Assembly: GCA_947452295.1 (NCBI GenBank)
Contig: CANGCK010000017.1
Coordinates: 1 to 58,901, forward strand
DNA: 58,901 nt
DNA from: Sphingobacteriia bacterium
Lineage (GTDB): Bacteria > Bacteroidota > Bacteroidia > Chitinophagales > Chitinophagaceae
Direction of reading: 5' to 3'
Shown piece after piece: positions 1 to 8,914 of the stretch (positions are counted from its first letter, which is position 1; each line of letters starts with the position of its first letter). Under the pieces are notes generated by a model. That model was not told where the DNA came from and ran no database searches. It saw only the letters and a list, made by a program, of their open reading frames with translations. The translations under genes and the position numbers were made by a program.

Positions 1-176
1 CTACCCGCCATTACAAATCCGATGATGCTTTGAATGCCCAACGGTAATGCTAATTGAACTAATCCTGCTAAAACTGCAAAAGCATATATTGCAGATACTT
101 CTTTTTTATCGAGCCGCAGCAATTGAATAATTTTTTTTGCGGCCGATCTTGGTGAAACTTTATTAACTGCTGCCAT
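1..176 (-). CDS. ABC exporter, N-terminal fragment (cut by window edge)
   Basis: An open frame starts at an ATG (complement of 174-176) and runs off the left edge without a stop, giving 58 residues. The product is a short basic leader followed by a hydrophobic segment (AIYAFAVLAGLVQLALPLGI) and ends in IQSIIGFVMAG. This resembles the first transmembrane helix of the peptidase/toxin-type ABC exporters of Bacteroidota, whose first helix typically contains LPLGIQ. The ATPase domain would lie outside the window, so the assignment rests on the N-terminus only. Another polytopic membrane protein is possible. Confidence 0.55.
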   Translation of the reverse strand, partial: MAAVNKVSPRSAAKKIIQLLRLDKKEVSAIYAFAVLAGLVQLALPLGIQSIIGFVMAG

Positions 177-267
177 TGTTTATTGTTCAATTTTATTATT
201 GTAGGAAGCTATTTAATTTTGAAACAGTGCTATAAATAATTGTATTTTAATGCCGATTGACAAATAA

Positions 268-900
268 TTAAAGGTCATCAAATTCATAAAGGGGGTCTAA
301 ATGGTCTTCGTGGCTCATTTCGCAAATTGTTTTTATTAACCCATCTTCTAAATTATATACCCATCCATGCAAATATGGTCGTTGCTCGTTTTTCCAGCAT
401 TTTTGAATAATGCTTGTTTTTGCCAAATTAAGTACTTGTTCTTGAACATTTAATTCTATTAATCGATCAAGCCTTTCTTCTTCTTTGGTTTGATAATTAA
501 TTTCATCTCTATGGTAGCGATATACGTCTTTTATATTCCGGATCCATTTATTGATGATTCCAAAATTGTGAGAGCTCATTGCAGCTTTAACTCCTCCACA
601 ATTATAATGTCCGCATACAATTACATGTTTTACTTTCAAGAAATTGATGGCGTATTCTAATACTGCTAATAAATTAATGTCGGTATGTACAACCATATTG
701 GCAATATTTCTATGCACAAAAATTTCTCCAGGCTGTGTGCCCGTTATTCTATCGGCAGGTACCCTACTATCACTACACCCGATCCATAAAAATTCTGGCG
801 TTTGCACATTTGCTAACCTTTTAAAAAAATCCGGATCATTTTTAATTACTTCAGCCGACCACTCTTTATTGTTCTTTAATAATTTTTGATAGCTTTTCAT
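268..900 (-). CDS. can: Beta-class carbonic anhydrase
   Basis: This 210-residue cytoplasmic enzyme interconverts CO2 and bicarbonate. The beta-class zinc site is complete: Cys42 with the Asp44/Arg46 dyad in CSDSRVPA, and His98 and Cys101 in CGHYNCGG. The length is normal for the family and there is no signal peptide. It starts at an ATG and stands alone, with about 90 bp to the ABC exporter start downstream and about 240 bp to the small gene upstream. It probably supplies bicarbonate for carboxylation reactions. The function is firm from the motifs; the physiological role is inferred. Confidence 0.95.
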   Translation of the reverse strand: MKSYQKLLKNNKEWSAEVIKNDPDFFKRLANVQTPEFLWIGCSDSRVPADRITGTQPGEIFVHRNIANMVVHTDINLLAVLEYAINFLKVKHVIVCGHYNCGGVKAAMSSHNFGIINKWIRNIKDVYRYHRDEINYQTKEEERLDRLIELNVQEQVLNLAKTSIIQKCWKNEQRPYLHGWVYNLEDGLIKTICEMSHEDHLDPLYEFDDL

Positions 901-1096
901 CTATATATATTTTAAATTTTCACTTTTTTATTGGTAATATGTTATTGCCTTGTATGCATTTTGGTTATTGTGTAAACCATTTTTACAGCTATTTCATGTT
1001 CATTTTTCTATTAAAGATTAATACATACCAACTTAACGATGGTGCATAACACTTTAGTAGTGCTTATTGATTACATGATTAGTGAGTCTATTATTT

Positions 1097-1130
1097 TTAT
1101 TATTATTTAAAATACATTAAATAATAATAA
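1097..1130 (-). terminator. AT-only perfect hairpin after the small exported gene
   Basis: Two perfect 14-bp arms (1097-1110 and 1117-1130), made only of A and T, are separated by a 6-base loop. The element lies 11 bases beyond the stop of the leftward gene at 1142-1441, which suggests transcript-end formation. There is no clear U tract after it, so a 3'-end-stabilising hairpin is an alternative. Confidence 0.45.
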
Positions 1131-1141
1131 TGGTTTTGATA

Positions 1142-1441
1142 CTAGCAATTCGGAGGAGGTACATGAATATCGGCGCCATGGTTATGTGGTATCACCGTTG
1201 CGTATTGTATATACTGAGCAGTTTGCAACTCAATATTAAAATGCATAAAAGGTGTAGCAATTGATACGAACTCTACTTGTTTAAAATTTTCTTTACCAGA
1301 TACTTCCTTTTCAAGTTCAACGTCGTGCGCTAATTCTTCTGTAAAGGAACTATTATACAATGCCTTACCCATTTCCATTACAGGTAGCACTTGAATGGTC
1401 ATTACGAACAATAAGAAGTATGTAATGCTTTTGTTACGCAT
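1142..1441 (-). CDS. Small exported or membrane-anchored orphan protein
   Basis: The product has 99 residues from the ATG at 1441. An upstream in-frame start at 1474 would add 11 residues and overlap the terminator stem, so it is less likely. The N-terminus (MRNKSITYFLLFVMTIQVLP) is a hydrophobic export or anchor segment. A charged middle follows, and the tail HNHGADIHVPPPNC is rich in His and Pro and ends in Cys. No known domain is recognised. Small genes of this style (hydrophobic start, VxEMGK-like motif, Pro-rich end) occur in related Bacteroidota. The tail could bind metal, but that is only a suggestion. A TAnnTTTG box sits immediately upstream. Confidence 0.6.
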   Translation of the reverse strand: MRNKSITYFLLFVMTIQVLPVMEMGKALYNSSFTEELAHDVELEKEVSGKENFKQVEFVSIATPFMHFNIELQTAQYIQYATVIPHNHGADIHVPPPNC

Positions 1442-1449
1442 ATTGGGTG

Positions 1450-1457
1450 CAAATATA
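1450..1457 (-). promoter_or_regulatory. Possible Bacteroidota -7 box for the small exported gene
   Basis: On the minus strand the sequence reads TATATTTG, matching the Bacteroidota -7 consensus TAnnTTTG, 8 bases before the ATG at 1441. No well-spaced -33 TTTG is present. If real, the mRNA would have almost no leader. Confidence 0.3.
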
Positions 1458-1464
1458 TATAGAT

Positions 1465-1515
1465 AAAAAAACAAAAATCATGTTAAAGTATTATTAACAT
1501 GATTTTTGTTTTTTT
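1465..1515 (-). terminator. Terminator of the lptB-GH3-fabG run
   Basis: Two perfect 22-bp complementary arms (1465-1486 and 1494-1515) enclose a 7-base loop. On the minus strand the downstream arm ends in a run of seven T. It begins 17 bases after the fabG stop and ends before the next leftward gene, so it fits an intrinsic terminator with an AT-rich stem. Confidence 0.75.
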
Positions 1516-1531
1516 GTTGACTAATCAGTCA

Positions 1532-2287
1532 TTAAATATTTAATCCGCCACAAGCACTTAAAACTTGACCGGTAATATAAGCACTCATATTACTTGCCAG
1601 GAATAAAGTAGTGTCGGCAATTTCTTCTGCCTTTCCAAAACGGCCTAGTGGTATTTTTTGTAAAAACTGTGCAGCTCCTTCTCCATCTTGTAAATAGTGG
1701 GTCATATCGGTTTCTATAAAACCGGGTGCTATGGCGTTACAACGTATGTTACGTGAGCCCAATTCTGCTGCAATTGATTTAGTAAAACCAATAATACCTG
1801 CTTTACTGGCGGCATAGCTACTTTGACCAGCATTGCCTCTTATGCCTATGATAGAACTCATATTAATAATACTACCCGATTTAGCTTTCATCATTGGGCG
1901 TATCACCTGCTTGGTCATATTAAAAATACTTTTGAGGTTGATGTCCATTACATCGTCCCATTGCTCTTCCGTCATGCGCAACAATAAATTATCTTTCGAT
2001 ATGCCAGCATTGTTTACACATACATCTATAGCGCCAAACTCTTTCACTGTATCATTCACCAATGTTTCACATTCTGCAAAAACTGCTGCGTTACTTTTTA
2101 CAGCTTTAGCTTTTACACCCAATGCTTCTATTTTACCTGCCAAAGCCGCTGCTTTTTCTGCACTATTATCACTAACATAAGTAAATACTACATGGCTTCC
2201 ATGTTCTGCTAATTTTAATGCGATTGCAGCGCCAATACCGCGAGCTGCGCCGGTAACAATAGATACTTTCCCTTCTAATAATTTCAT
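1532..2287 (-). CDS. fabG: 3-oxoacyl-ACP reductase (short-chain dehydrogenase)
   Basis: This SDR enzyme reduces 3-oxoacyl-ACP with NADPH in fatty acid elongation. Counting from the ATG at 2287 it has 251 residues: the cofactor loop TGAARGIG at 12-19, NNAG near 92, and the catalytic set Asn117, Ser144, Tyr158, Lys162 (YAASK). An upstream GTG at 2317 would add ten residues before the normal FabG N-terminus, so the ATG is preferred. The start region is part of a 27-bp direct duplication described separately. It is the last gene of a leftward run with lptB and the GH3 gene. Another SDR specificity cannot be excluded, but the length and C-terminus (YITGQVLSACGG) fit FabG. Confidence 0.88.
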   Translation of the reverse strand: MKLLEGKVSIVTGAARGIGAAIALKLAEHGSHVVFTYVSDNSAEKAAALAGKIEALGVKAKAVKSNAAVFAECETLVNDTVKEFGAIDVCVNNAGISKDNLLLRMTEEQWDDVMDINLKSIFNMTKQVIRPMMKAKSGSIINMSSIIGIRGNAGQSSYAASKAGIIGFTKSIAAELGSRNIRCNAIAPGFIETDMTHYLQDGEGAAQFLQKIPLGRFGKAEEIADTTLFLASNMSAYITGQVLSACGGLNI

Positions 2288-2397
2288 ATGTGTCTGTTTA
2301 TTGATTTTATTTGTCACATGGAATACGCTTAATTCACATTTCTGTTTATTTACAAACTCTGTTGATGGCTATTTCATATGTGTCTGTTTATTGATTT
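2281..2397. repeat. 27-bp direct repeat around the fabG start
   Basis: Bases 2281-2307 and 2371-2397 are identical over 27 positions and lie 90 bp apart. On the minus strand each copy reads CAATAAACAGACACATATG followed by AAAT. The left copy supplies the fabG leader and ATG. The right copy sits directly after the GH3 stop and would encode only ATG AAA TAG. A partial third copy (TCTGTTTATT) lies at 2341-2350. Confidence 0.85.
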
Positions 2398-3901
2398 ACA
2401 TCATTGCTAAAATCTCTTCTACATATTTTCTTTCATTACATAAACGTGGCACTTTATGCTGTCCACCCAGCTTGCCTTTTTGTTTTAGCCATTTGTTAAA
2501 CATTCCTTTATTTAAACACCTAATAATAGGCAAACTCAACGCAATGTCTTTATACCGCTTTGCCTCATAATCGCTGTTTAATGATTTTAATGCACAATCT
2601 AATTCAGTTGCAAATGCTTCTGTATTGATTGGTGGGTTTTCGAATTCAATTAACCATTCATGTGCACCTTTATTGTTGTCGCCAAAATAAACTGGTGCCG
2701 CAGTAAAATCGTTAACCATTAAGCCTGTTTTTTCAGCAGCTTGTGCAATGGCTTTATCTGCGTTCTCGGCAATTAGTTCCTCTCCAAAAGCGTTTATGTA
2801 TTGTTTTATTCTACCACTTACTTTAATTTTAAATGGATAAGTTTTAGTAAACTGAATGGTATCTCCCAATAAGTATCGCCATAAACCGCCATTGGTACTG
2901 ATAACCAATGCATAATTTTTCCCTATTTCTACTTTATCTAGTCCAATTGTAATTGGATTTTCTTTTCCATATTCTTCTAATGGCATGAATTCATAAAATA
3001 TGCCATTGTCTACAAACAATAACATGCCTTCTTCATCAGGTGTATTTTGCGCAGCAAAAAATCCTTCACTTGCATTATACATTTCTAAATAGGAACAGCC
3101 TTCACCAATCAATTTTTTAAATTGTTCTTTATACGGAGTAAATGATACGCCACCATGTATATACAACTCTAAATTGGGCCATACTTCTTTTAAGTTTGCT
3201 TTACCGGTAATCGATAAAATTCTTTTAATTAGTATTAAAGTCCAGGTTGGCACTCCCGAAATAGAAGTTACATCTTCTTCAATTGTACTTTGTGCTAGTT
3301 TTTCTATTTTCTGCTCCCATTCATCCATTAATGCAATAGATAGTTCCGGGGTTCTAATCCAATTTGCCCAAATAGGGGTATTTTGTAGCAGCACTGCGCT
3401 TAAATCTCCATACTGTATTTCTTCATTAACCTGACTAATTTGGTGGCTTCCTCCAATTACCAAGCCCTTTCCGGTTAATAAATCGCTCTCATTTCTATTG
3501 CTGTAATAAAGCGTTAGTACATCTTTTGCTGATTGAAAATGGCAGTCTTCAAGGCTTTCTTGTGAAATTGGAATAAACTTACTCTTTTCGTTGGTTGTGC
3601 CACTGCTCTTAGCAAACCAGTTTATAGGCGTGTTCCAAAGCACATTTTCTTCGCCCTCCATCATACGTTCTATATAGGGCTTAATGTGTTCATATTCATG
3701 AATAGGCACTGCTTTTTTAAATTGCCGAACTGTAAATAGCTCATTAAAACCGTATTTTCGGCCAAACTCGGTATTTTGGCCATGTGTAACTAAATCTTGT
3801 AGAATTTCTCGCTGTGCAGAAATGGGATCGTTAACCCACTGGTCTATACGCCAATTCCGTAAACGGGCTAATCGTGATATGGCGGGACTGAACAGTTTCA
3901 T
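2396..3901 (-). CDS. GH3 auxin-responsive-family acyl-adenylating protein
   Basis: The product has 501 residues from the ATG at 3901; an upstream start at 3934 would add 11 residues lacking family character. It matches the bacterial branch of the GH3 family, ATP-dependent acyl-acid:amine synthetases of the ANL fold. Visible hallmarks are the AKSSGTTNEKSKFIPIS phosphate loop near 100, YNASEGFFA in the middle, and a GLWRYLLGDTI segment followed by the SGRIKQYINAFGEE hinge. In plants GH3 enzymes conjugate hormones to amino acids; the bacterial substrate is unknown. It lies between lptB and fabG, all leftward, which hints at a lipid or envelope link but does not prove one. Confidence 0.85.
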   Translation of the reverse strand: MKLFSPAISRLARLRNWRIDQWVNDPISAQREILQDLVTHGQNTEFGRKYGFNELFTVRQFKKAVPIHEYEHIKPYIERMMEGEENVLWNTPINWFAKSSGTTNEKSKFIPISQESLEDCHFQSAKDVLTLYYSNRNESDLLTGKGLVIGGSHQISQVNEEIQYGDLSAVLLQNTPIWANWIRTPELSIALMDEWEQKIEKLAQSTIEEDVTSISGVPTWTLILIKRILSITGKANLKEVWPNLELYIHGGVSFTPYKEQFKKLIGEGCSYLEMYNASEGFFAAQNTPDEEGMLLFVDNGIFYEFMPLEEYGKENPITIGLDKVEIGKNYALVISTNGGLWRYLLGDTIQFTKTYPFKIKVSGRIKQYINAFGEELIAENADKAIAQAAEKTGLMVNDFTAAPVYFGDNNKGAHEWLIEFENPPINTEAFATELDCALKSLNSDYEAKRYKDIALSLPIIRCLNKGMFNKWLKQKGKLGGQHKVPRLCNERKYVEEILAMM

Positions 3902-3974
3902 ATAACAATGAGCAAAATACAAATTCCTAGCCACATAATCAATAGGAGCAAGGAGAAGATGTTATTATATTTAA

Positions 3975-4751
3975 TTATTTAGGCTGGTGTTCATTTGCCA
4001 TATCTATTATCCAGTCTTTTCTTTTCAGTTCAAAATTTGTACCTAAGTATAAACGTCTAACCTGCTCGTCTTCAGCCAATTCTTCGGCTGTGCCATGTTT
4101 AAATATTTTACCCTCTATTAATAAATAGGCACGATCACAAATAGATAGGGTTTCATTTACATTGTGGTCGGTAATTAGAATGCCAATATTTTTATATTTT
4201 AACTGGGCTACTACCGATTGAATATCTTCTACCGCAATAGGATCCACACCTGCAAAGGGCTCGTCTAATAATATAAATTTAGGATCTACGGCTAAAGCGC
4301 GGGCAATTTCTGTTCTTCTTCTCTCGCCACCACTTAAACTATCGCCATTATTGGTTCTAACATGGTGCAAATTAAATTCATCCAGTAAAGTTTCTAATTT
4401 ATTTAATCGTTCTGACTTAGTTAACTTTGTCATTTCTAAAACCGCCATAATATTGTCTTCAACACTTAATTTTCTAAATACACTGGCTTCTTGAGGTAAG
4501 TAACCAATTCCCATTTGAGCTCTTTTATACATGGGTAATTTGGTAATATCTACATCATTTAAAAATACAGAACCCGTATCAGGTTTAATTAATCCTACTA
4601 CCATATAAAAACTAGTGGTCTTTCCAGCTCCATTTGGCCCCAATAAACCTACAATTTCACCCTGTTTAACCGAAACAGATACTTTATTTACAACTGTTCT
4701 ACCTTTGTAGCTTTTTACTAATTCTTGAGTATGTATAGTTAAGTTGTCCAT
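3975..4751 (-). CDS. lptB: LPS export ABC transporter ATPase LptB
   Basis: The cytoplasmic ATPase drives LPS extraction by LptFG and transport along LptCADE. From the ATG at 4751 it has 258 residues: Walker [10 protein letters not shown] at 38-46, Q-loop Gln87, signature LSGGE at 139-143, Walker B LLDEP with Asp163/Glu164, and switch His196 in DHNV. The [14 protein letters not shown] segment and [15 protein letters not shown] are characteristic of LptB. Length is slightly above the usual 241 because of a C-terminal extension. A longer start at 4775 would add eight residues before the normal N-terminus. It is the first gene of the leftward run with the GH3 gene and fabG. Confidence 0.93.
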   Translation of the reverse strand: MDNLTIHTQELVKSYKGRTVVNKVSVSVKQGEIVGLLGPNGAGKTTSFYMVVGLIKPDTGSVFLNDVDITKLPMYKRAQMGIGYLPQEASVFRKLSVEDNIMAVLEMTKLTKSERLNKLETLLDEFNLHHVRTNNGDSLSGGERRRTEIARALAVDPKFILLDEPFAGVDPIAVEDIQSVVAQLKYKNIGILITDHNVNETLSICDRAYLLIEGKIFKHGTAEELAEDEQVRRLYLGTNFELKRKDWIIDMANEHQPK

Positions 4752-4763
4752 TTTTACTTTTAG

Positions 4764-4771
4764 CAAAAATA
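4764..4771 (-). promoter_or_regulatory. Possible -7 box upstream of lptB
   Basis: The minus strand reads TATTTTTG, matching TAnnTTTG, 12 bases before the lptB ATG. A TTTG lies only 12 bases further upstream, which is shorter than the usual -33/-7 spacing, so support is weak. Confidence 0.3.
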
Positions 4772-4913
4772 ACATGGAAATACCAAAGGATTCATTAAAT
4801 TAGTTTTTTTCAGATGCTATTATATATTGAAAGAACACTAATTTTTGCAAAAAATTAATAGGCTCGTTGTATATTGCACCCTTTTTCAATGTATATTTTT
4901 TATAAATAATTAA

Positions 4914-4940
4914 TTTAATATATTTATTTTAATATATTTA
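4914..4940. repeat. Short AT-rich direct repeat in the lptB-metF intergenic region
   Basis: TTTAATATATTTA occurs at 4914-4926 and again at 4928-4940. The 256-bp divergent gap is extremely AT-rich and must hold promoters for both genes. No folded methionine or SAM riboswitch could be recognised by eye. Confidence 0.5.
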
Positions 4941-5007
4941 GATTTATTTATTTAATTTTATTCAAGCGTATGTAAATAATTTAGACCAATACTAATTATA
5001 AACACAG

Positions 5008-5961
5008 ATGAAAGTTACAGAACATATTCAACAATCTAAGCACACGCTAATTTCTTTTGAAGTTTTGCCACCACTAAAAGGTAAAACCATACAAAATGTT
5101 TTCGATCATTTAGATCCATTAATGGAATTCAAACCATCATGGATAAATGTTACCTACCACAGAAGTGAAACAGCATTTAAGAAAAAAATGGATGGCACTT
5201 TTGATAAGGTAGAAGTACGTAAACGCCCTGGCACTGTAGGTATTTGCGCTGCTTTAATGAATCATTATAAAGTAGATACTGTACCTCATTTTATTTGTGG
5301 AGGTTTTAATAAAAGAGAAAGTGAAGATGCCCTTATAGACTTAAACTTTTTAGGGATAGATAATGTACTTGTATTAAGAGGAGATGCAGCTAAAAATGAA
5401 GCTAGTTTTGAGGCAGAACCTGATGGCCATAAATATGCAATTGAATTACAAAAGCAAGTGGTTAACTTAAACAATGGCATTTATTTAGATGATGATATAC
5501 AGAATGGCGGTAAAACTAATTTCTGTATTGGCACTGCCGGTTACCCGGAAAAACACTTTGAAGCGCCTAACTTAGAAATAGATTTAGGAAGATTGAAAGC
5601 AAAGGTAGATGCAGGGGCAGATTATATTATGACGCAAATGTTTTTCGACAATCAAAAGTTTTTTGAATATGTAAAGGCATGCAGAGAAATGGGGATTACT
5701 GTACCAATTATACCTGGGCTAAAACCTATTACGAATAAAAAACAATTATCGGTATTACCACGAATTTTTCATGTAGATATTCCTACCGATTTGTCGAATG
5801 CCATCATGAAATGTAAAACTGACCAAGAGTGCGAACAAGTTGGTGCAGAGTGGCTTATACAACAAAGTAAAGAGTTAAAGGCTTTTGGTGTTCCGGTACT
5901 GCATTATTATACACTAGGAAAACCTAAGGTGATTTGGAATGTGGTGAAAGCCATTAGTTAG
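5008..5961 (+). CDS. metF: Methylenetetrahydrofolate reductase
   Basis: This cytoplasmic flavoenzyme reduces 5,10-methylene-THF to 5-methyl-THF for methionine synthesis. The 317 residues form one TIM barrel. The active-site Glu18 lies in SFEVLPP, Asp126 in LVLRGD, and the FAD/folate region reads GTAGYPEKH and ADYIMTQMFFDN, all typical of the family. The length is normal for the bacterial enzyme without a regulatory domain. It starts at an ATG and is followed 28 bp later by a histidine kinase on the same strand, which is an odd partner. Confidence 0.95.
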   Translation: MKVTEHIQQSKHTLISFEVLPPLKGKTIQNVFDHLDPLMEFKPSWINVTYHRSETAFKKKMDGTFDKVEVRKRPGTVGICAALMNHYKVDTVPHFICGGFNKRESEDALIDLNFLGIDNVLVLRGDAAKNEASFEAEPDGHKYAIELQKQVVNLNNGIYLDDDIQNGGKTNFCIGTAGYPEKHFEAPNLEIDLGRLKAKVDAGADYIMTQMFFDNQKFFEYVKACREMGITVPIIPGLKPITNKKQLSVLPRIFHVDIPTDLSNAIMKCKTDQECEQVGAEWLIQQSKELKAFGVPVLHYYTLGKPKVIWNVVKAIS

Positions 5962-5989
5962 TTATAGATTTTAAAGTTGGGTTACAACT

Positions 5990-7981
5990 ATGTTGCATTT
6001 ATTACAAGGTATTTCTGAAGCGAATGGTATATTATTAGAAGAAAATGACATTTCAATTGCTTTAAATAAAGTTGTTGAAATTTTGGGCTTGTCTACCGAT
6101 GTAGATAGATGTTATATTTTCACTAATAAATTGGTGAATGATGAATGGTGTAAATTTTATACACATGAATGGTGTAATGAAGGGATACCAGCACAAATAA
6201 GTAATAAAAAACTTGTCAACTTAAGCTATAAACTTCTGCCAGAATTGTATTCAACGCTCTCTCAAAATAAATATATATACGGAAATATAAAAGAATCCAA
6301 TAACAAATTCTTTAAAGAATTAATGGAGTCTAAAAATGTATTCAGCTATTTGTTTGCACCAATTTTTTGCAACAATGAATTTTGGGGTTACCTTGGTTTC
6401 GATGATTGTACGAACGAAAACAGTTGGAAAGAAGAAGAAATTACCTCATTAATAGCTGTTGCCAGAAATATTGGATTGCGACTAGCTAATAGTATTGCCG
6501 AAAAAGCCCGTGAAAAACAAATTGAAAGATTTGAAATGGCTGTTATTGCATCAAGGCAAGGGTTGTGGGAATGGTATATCCCACAAAATAAATTTTATTA
6601 TTCGGACTTGTACATGGAAATGATTGGCTATGCGCCGAATGAATTTGAACATAATCTTGAAAATTTCAAAAACTTAATGTACCCTGGCGATTGGGAGAAA
6701 TGCATTAATATTATGAATGAATATCTGAGCAGAAAGATTCCATTTTATAATGTAGATTTTAGATTAAAACATAAAGATGGCTCCTATAAATGGGTGCATG
6801 ATTCTGGGGTTGCTAAATGGAACGAGAATGATATTCCTACTTATATGGTAGGCTCTCATAGAGACATTACTGAATTAAAAGAACAACAAGAATTTTTAGA
6901 ACTACAAAAAAATGAAATCGATCATTTATTAAATAGTCTAGGAGAAGCTGTTTTTAAATTAAATATTGATAATAAAATTACATTTGTTAACGATTTTTGG
7001 GAAGAAATAGCCGGCTATTCAATCGATGAAAGTATTTCTTCTCCTTTTGAATCGTTTTTTTTACCCGATGATTTGCCTGAAATTCTACATGCAATCAATA
7101 ATTTAAGAAATAATTCATTTATCAAGTCTTCCTTAGAAGTTCATTTAATCCAAAAAAATGGTGAGTGGCGATGGGTTGAACTTCTCTTTAGAGAAAATAA
7201 GACTGGTATTGCGGAAGATGTTTTTATTGCAGGCAGTATAATAGATATACATGATAAAAAAATTGGTGCTGAAAGAGAACGCGAGTTGGCCGAATTAAAA
7301 GCCGGATTTGTTTCACTTACCTCTCACCAATTTAGAACCCCTCTAACCGCTATTTTTTCAAATGTTGAAGTGATAGAGCTAACTGCTAAAAAATTTGAAC
7401 CGAAATTATTAAAGACAGTGAATAATGCTGCCGAAAAAATTAAGGAGCAAATCAACAGAATGACGCAGTTAATGGATAATATTCTTCTGGTAGGTAGGTA
7501 TGATGCCAAACAATTACTGTATAACCTGCAGCCCTATGATATCAAAGAAATGATACAATCTGTAATTAATACCTATTTCATCAATCAATTAGACGGGCGA
7601 AAAATAAACTATATAGGTGTTGATGGGAGTAGAAAAGTTATGTTAGATGAAATGCTTTTTATGCATGTACTTACTAATATTATATCGAACGCATTTAAAT
7701 ATTCAGTTGGATTTGATGGTCCGGAATTACACTTATTTCACCATGAAAATTATTTAGAGATTATTGTGAAAGATTTTGGAATAGGTGTGCCGCAAGAAGA
7801 GTTAAATAAAGTATTTAACTCTTTTTATAGAGCTTCAAACACCATTACCTATCAAGGTTCTGGCTTAGGATTGGCAGTTGCCAAACAATTTATGGAACTC
7901 ATGAAGGGAAGCATCAAATTAGAAAGTACCTTAGGTAAAGGTACTAATGTAATTCTAACACTTCCTTATGCTGACGAGTAA
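5990..7981 (+). CDS. Cytoplasmic GAF-PAS-PAS histidine kinase
   Basis: The 663-residue sensor kinase has no membrane segment. Domains in order: GAF about 10-170 (dimeric effector sensing), PAS about 178-298 (NGLWEWYIP-like start, YKWVHDSGVAKW), PAS about 308-425, HisKA with phospho-acceptor His446 in SHQFRTP, and an HATPase domain with the N-box Asn567 (NAFKYS), G1 Asp595 (DFGIG) and G2 GSGLGL at 623-628. Gln447 replaces the common Glu beside the His; this SHQFRTP variant is known in other kinases. It converges on the receiver-AraC regulator at 7997, with 15 bp between stops. That regulator is the likely partner, by position only. Confidence 0.88.
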   Translation: MLHLLQGISEANGILLEENDISIALNKVVEILGLSTDVDRCYIFTNKLVNDEWCKFYTHEWCNEGIPAQISNKKLVNLSYKLLPELYSTLSQNKYIYGNIKESNNKFFKELMESKNVFSYLFAPIFCNNEFWGYLGFDDCTNENSWKEEEITSLIAVARNIGLRLANSIAEKAREKQIERFEMAVIASRQGLWEWYIPQNKFYYSDLYMEMIGYAPNEFEHNLENFKNLMYPGDWEKCINIMNEYLSRKIPFYNVDFRLKHKDGSYKWVHDSGVAKWNENDIPTYMVGSHRDITELKEQQEFLELQKNEIDHLLNSLGEAVFKLNIDNKITFVNDFWEEIAGYSIDESISSPFESFFLPDDLPEILHAINNLRNNSFIKSSLEVHLIQKNGEWRWVELLFRENKTGIAEDVFIAGSIIDIHDKKIGAERERELAELKAGFVSLTSHQFRTPLTAIFSNVEVIELTAKKFEPKLLKTVNNAAEKIKEQINRMTQLMDNILLVGRYDAKQLLYNLQPYDIKEMIQSVINTYFINQLDGRKINYIGVDGSRKVMLDEMLFMHVLTNIISNAFKYSVGFDGPELHLFHHENYLEIIVKDFGIGVPQEELNKVFNSFYRASNTITYQGSGLGLAVAKQFMELMKGSIKLESTLGKGTNVILTLPYADE

Positions 7982-7996
7982 TTAATTCGTCTTTTC

Positions 7997-8761
7997 TTAA
8001 ATAAAATCTGAAGAATATAACTTAGGTGGTTTGCCGTATTTTTTCTTGAAACACTGACAAAAATATGCCACAGAATTAAATCCAAGTTTGTGCGACACTT
8101 CTTTAACCGTGTTTTGGCGTTGGCGCAACATTAATTCTGCTTTCTGCAACTTAACACTAATAATATATTGTTTCGGAGTAACTTTGTATTTGTTCTTCAC
8201 CAGTCGTTCTAAACGAGATACACTTACAGATAGTTTTTGAGCAATATCCGGAATGCTCATATTGCTGCTCTCGGCAAATTGATCAACTACTGCCTCAAAT
8301 GTATTATCAGATAACCTAGATTCTTCAGCAAATGCATTTACATTTCCAAATTTTTTGTCAATTTCACTTTTAAGCGATCTTTTATAAACCAAATCAGTAA
8401 TGTTCCGGATTTTTAAAACGAGTTCTTTCGATTTAAATGGTTTCACCAAATAATCATTCGCACCCAATTCTAACCCCTCCATAACCTTATCTTCACTACT
8501 CAATGCAGACATAATGATAACAGGCATTACAGCTGTTTCAAGATTGTTTTTAAACATTTTTAATAATGTAAAACCATCTAATGGCTGAGGCAGCATTAAA
8601 TCTAACAATACAATATCCGGGGTGTTTTCCTGAATTTTAGCCAATGCTTCTTTTCCATCTCCAGCACTGTCTACTTCGTATTCGCCAACTAATATCTCTT
8701 CTAATGAGAGTCTAAATATTTTAGAATCCTCAACAATAAGAATTCTGTATTTTTTTTTCAT
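7997..8761 (-). CDS. Response regulator with AraC-type DNA-binding domain
   Basis: The 254-residue product has a receiver domain at 1-120 with acidic residues Glu11/Asp12, phospho-acceptor Asp54 (LLDLMLP), Ser85 and Lys108. A roughly 35-residue linker leads to a C-terminal AraC/XylS two-helix-turn-helix domain (about 155-254). The second motif ends in HKLGFNSVAYFCQCFKKKYG, the AraC signature. The C-terminal half resembles output domains of hybrid two-component regulators, but here it is a separate protein. It is monocistronic, with a 153-bp upstream gap. The target genes are unknown. Confidence 0.9.
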   Translation of the reverse strand: MKKKYRILIVEDSKIFRLSLEEILVGEYEVDSAGDGKEALAKIQENTPDIVLLDLMLPQPLDGFTLLKMFKNNLETAVMPVIIMSALSSEDKVMEGLELGANDYLVKPFKSKELVLKIRNITDLVYKRSLKSEIDKKFGNVNAFAEESRLSDNTFEAVVDQFAESSNMSIPDIAQKLSVSVSRLERLVKNKYKVTPKQYIISVKLQKAELMLRQRQNTVKEVSHKLGFNSVAYFCQCFKKKYGKPPKLYSSDFI

Positions 8762-8914
8762 ATTCGTAATTTAACCTTTATTAATTTAATACTATTATTT
8801 TTTACTTTATTTTAATATTCAATTGTCTTTCCTATAGTTGTTTATATTAATAGTTACCAATAATAGTTAATTGATAATTATTAATCTTCCTTTTCCGCTT
8901 TTCCTTTTTTATCA

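Noticed and set aside
4752..5007. Search for a methionine or SAM riboswitch ahead of metF.
   Set aside because: The region is almost pure A/T with no recognisable conserved core or pseudoknot arms.
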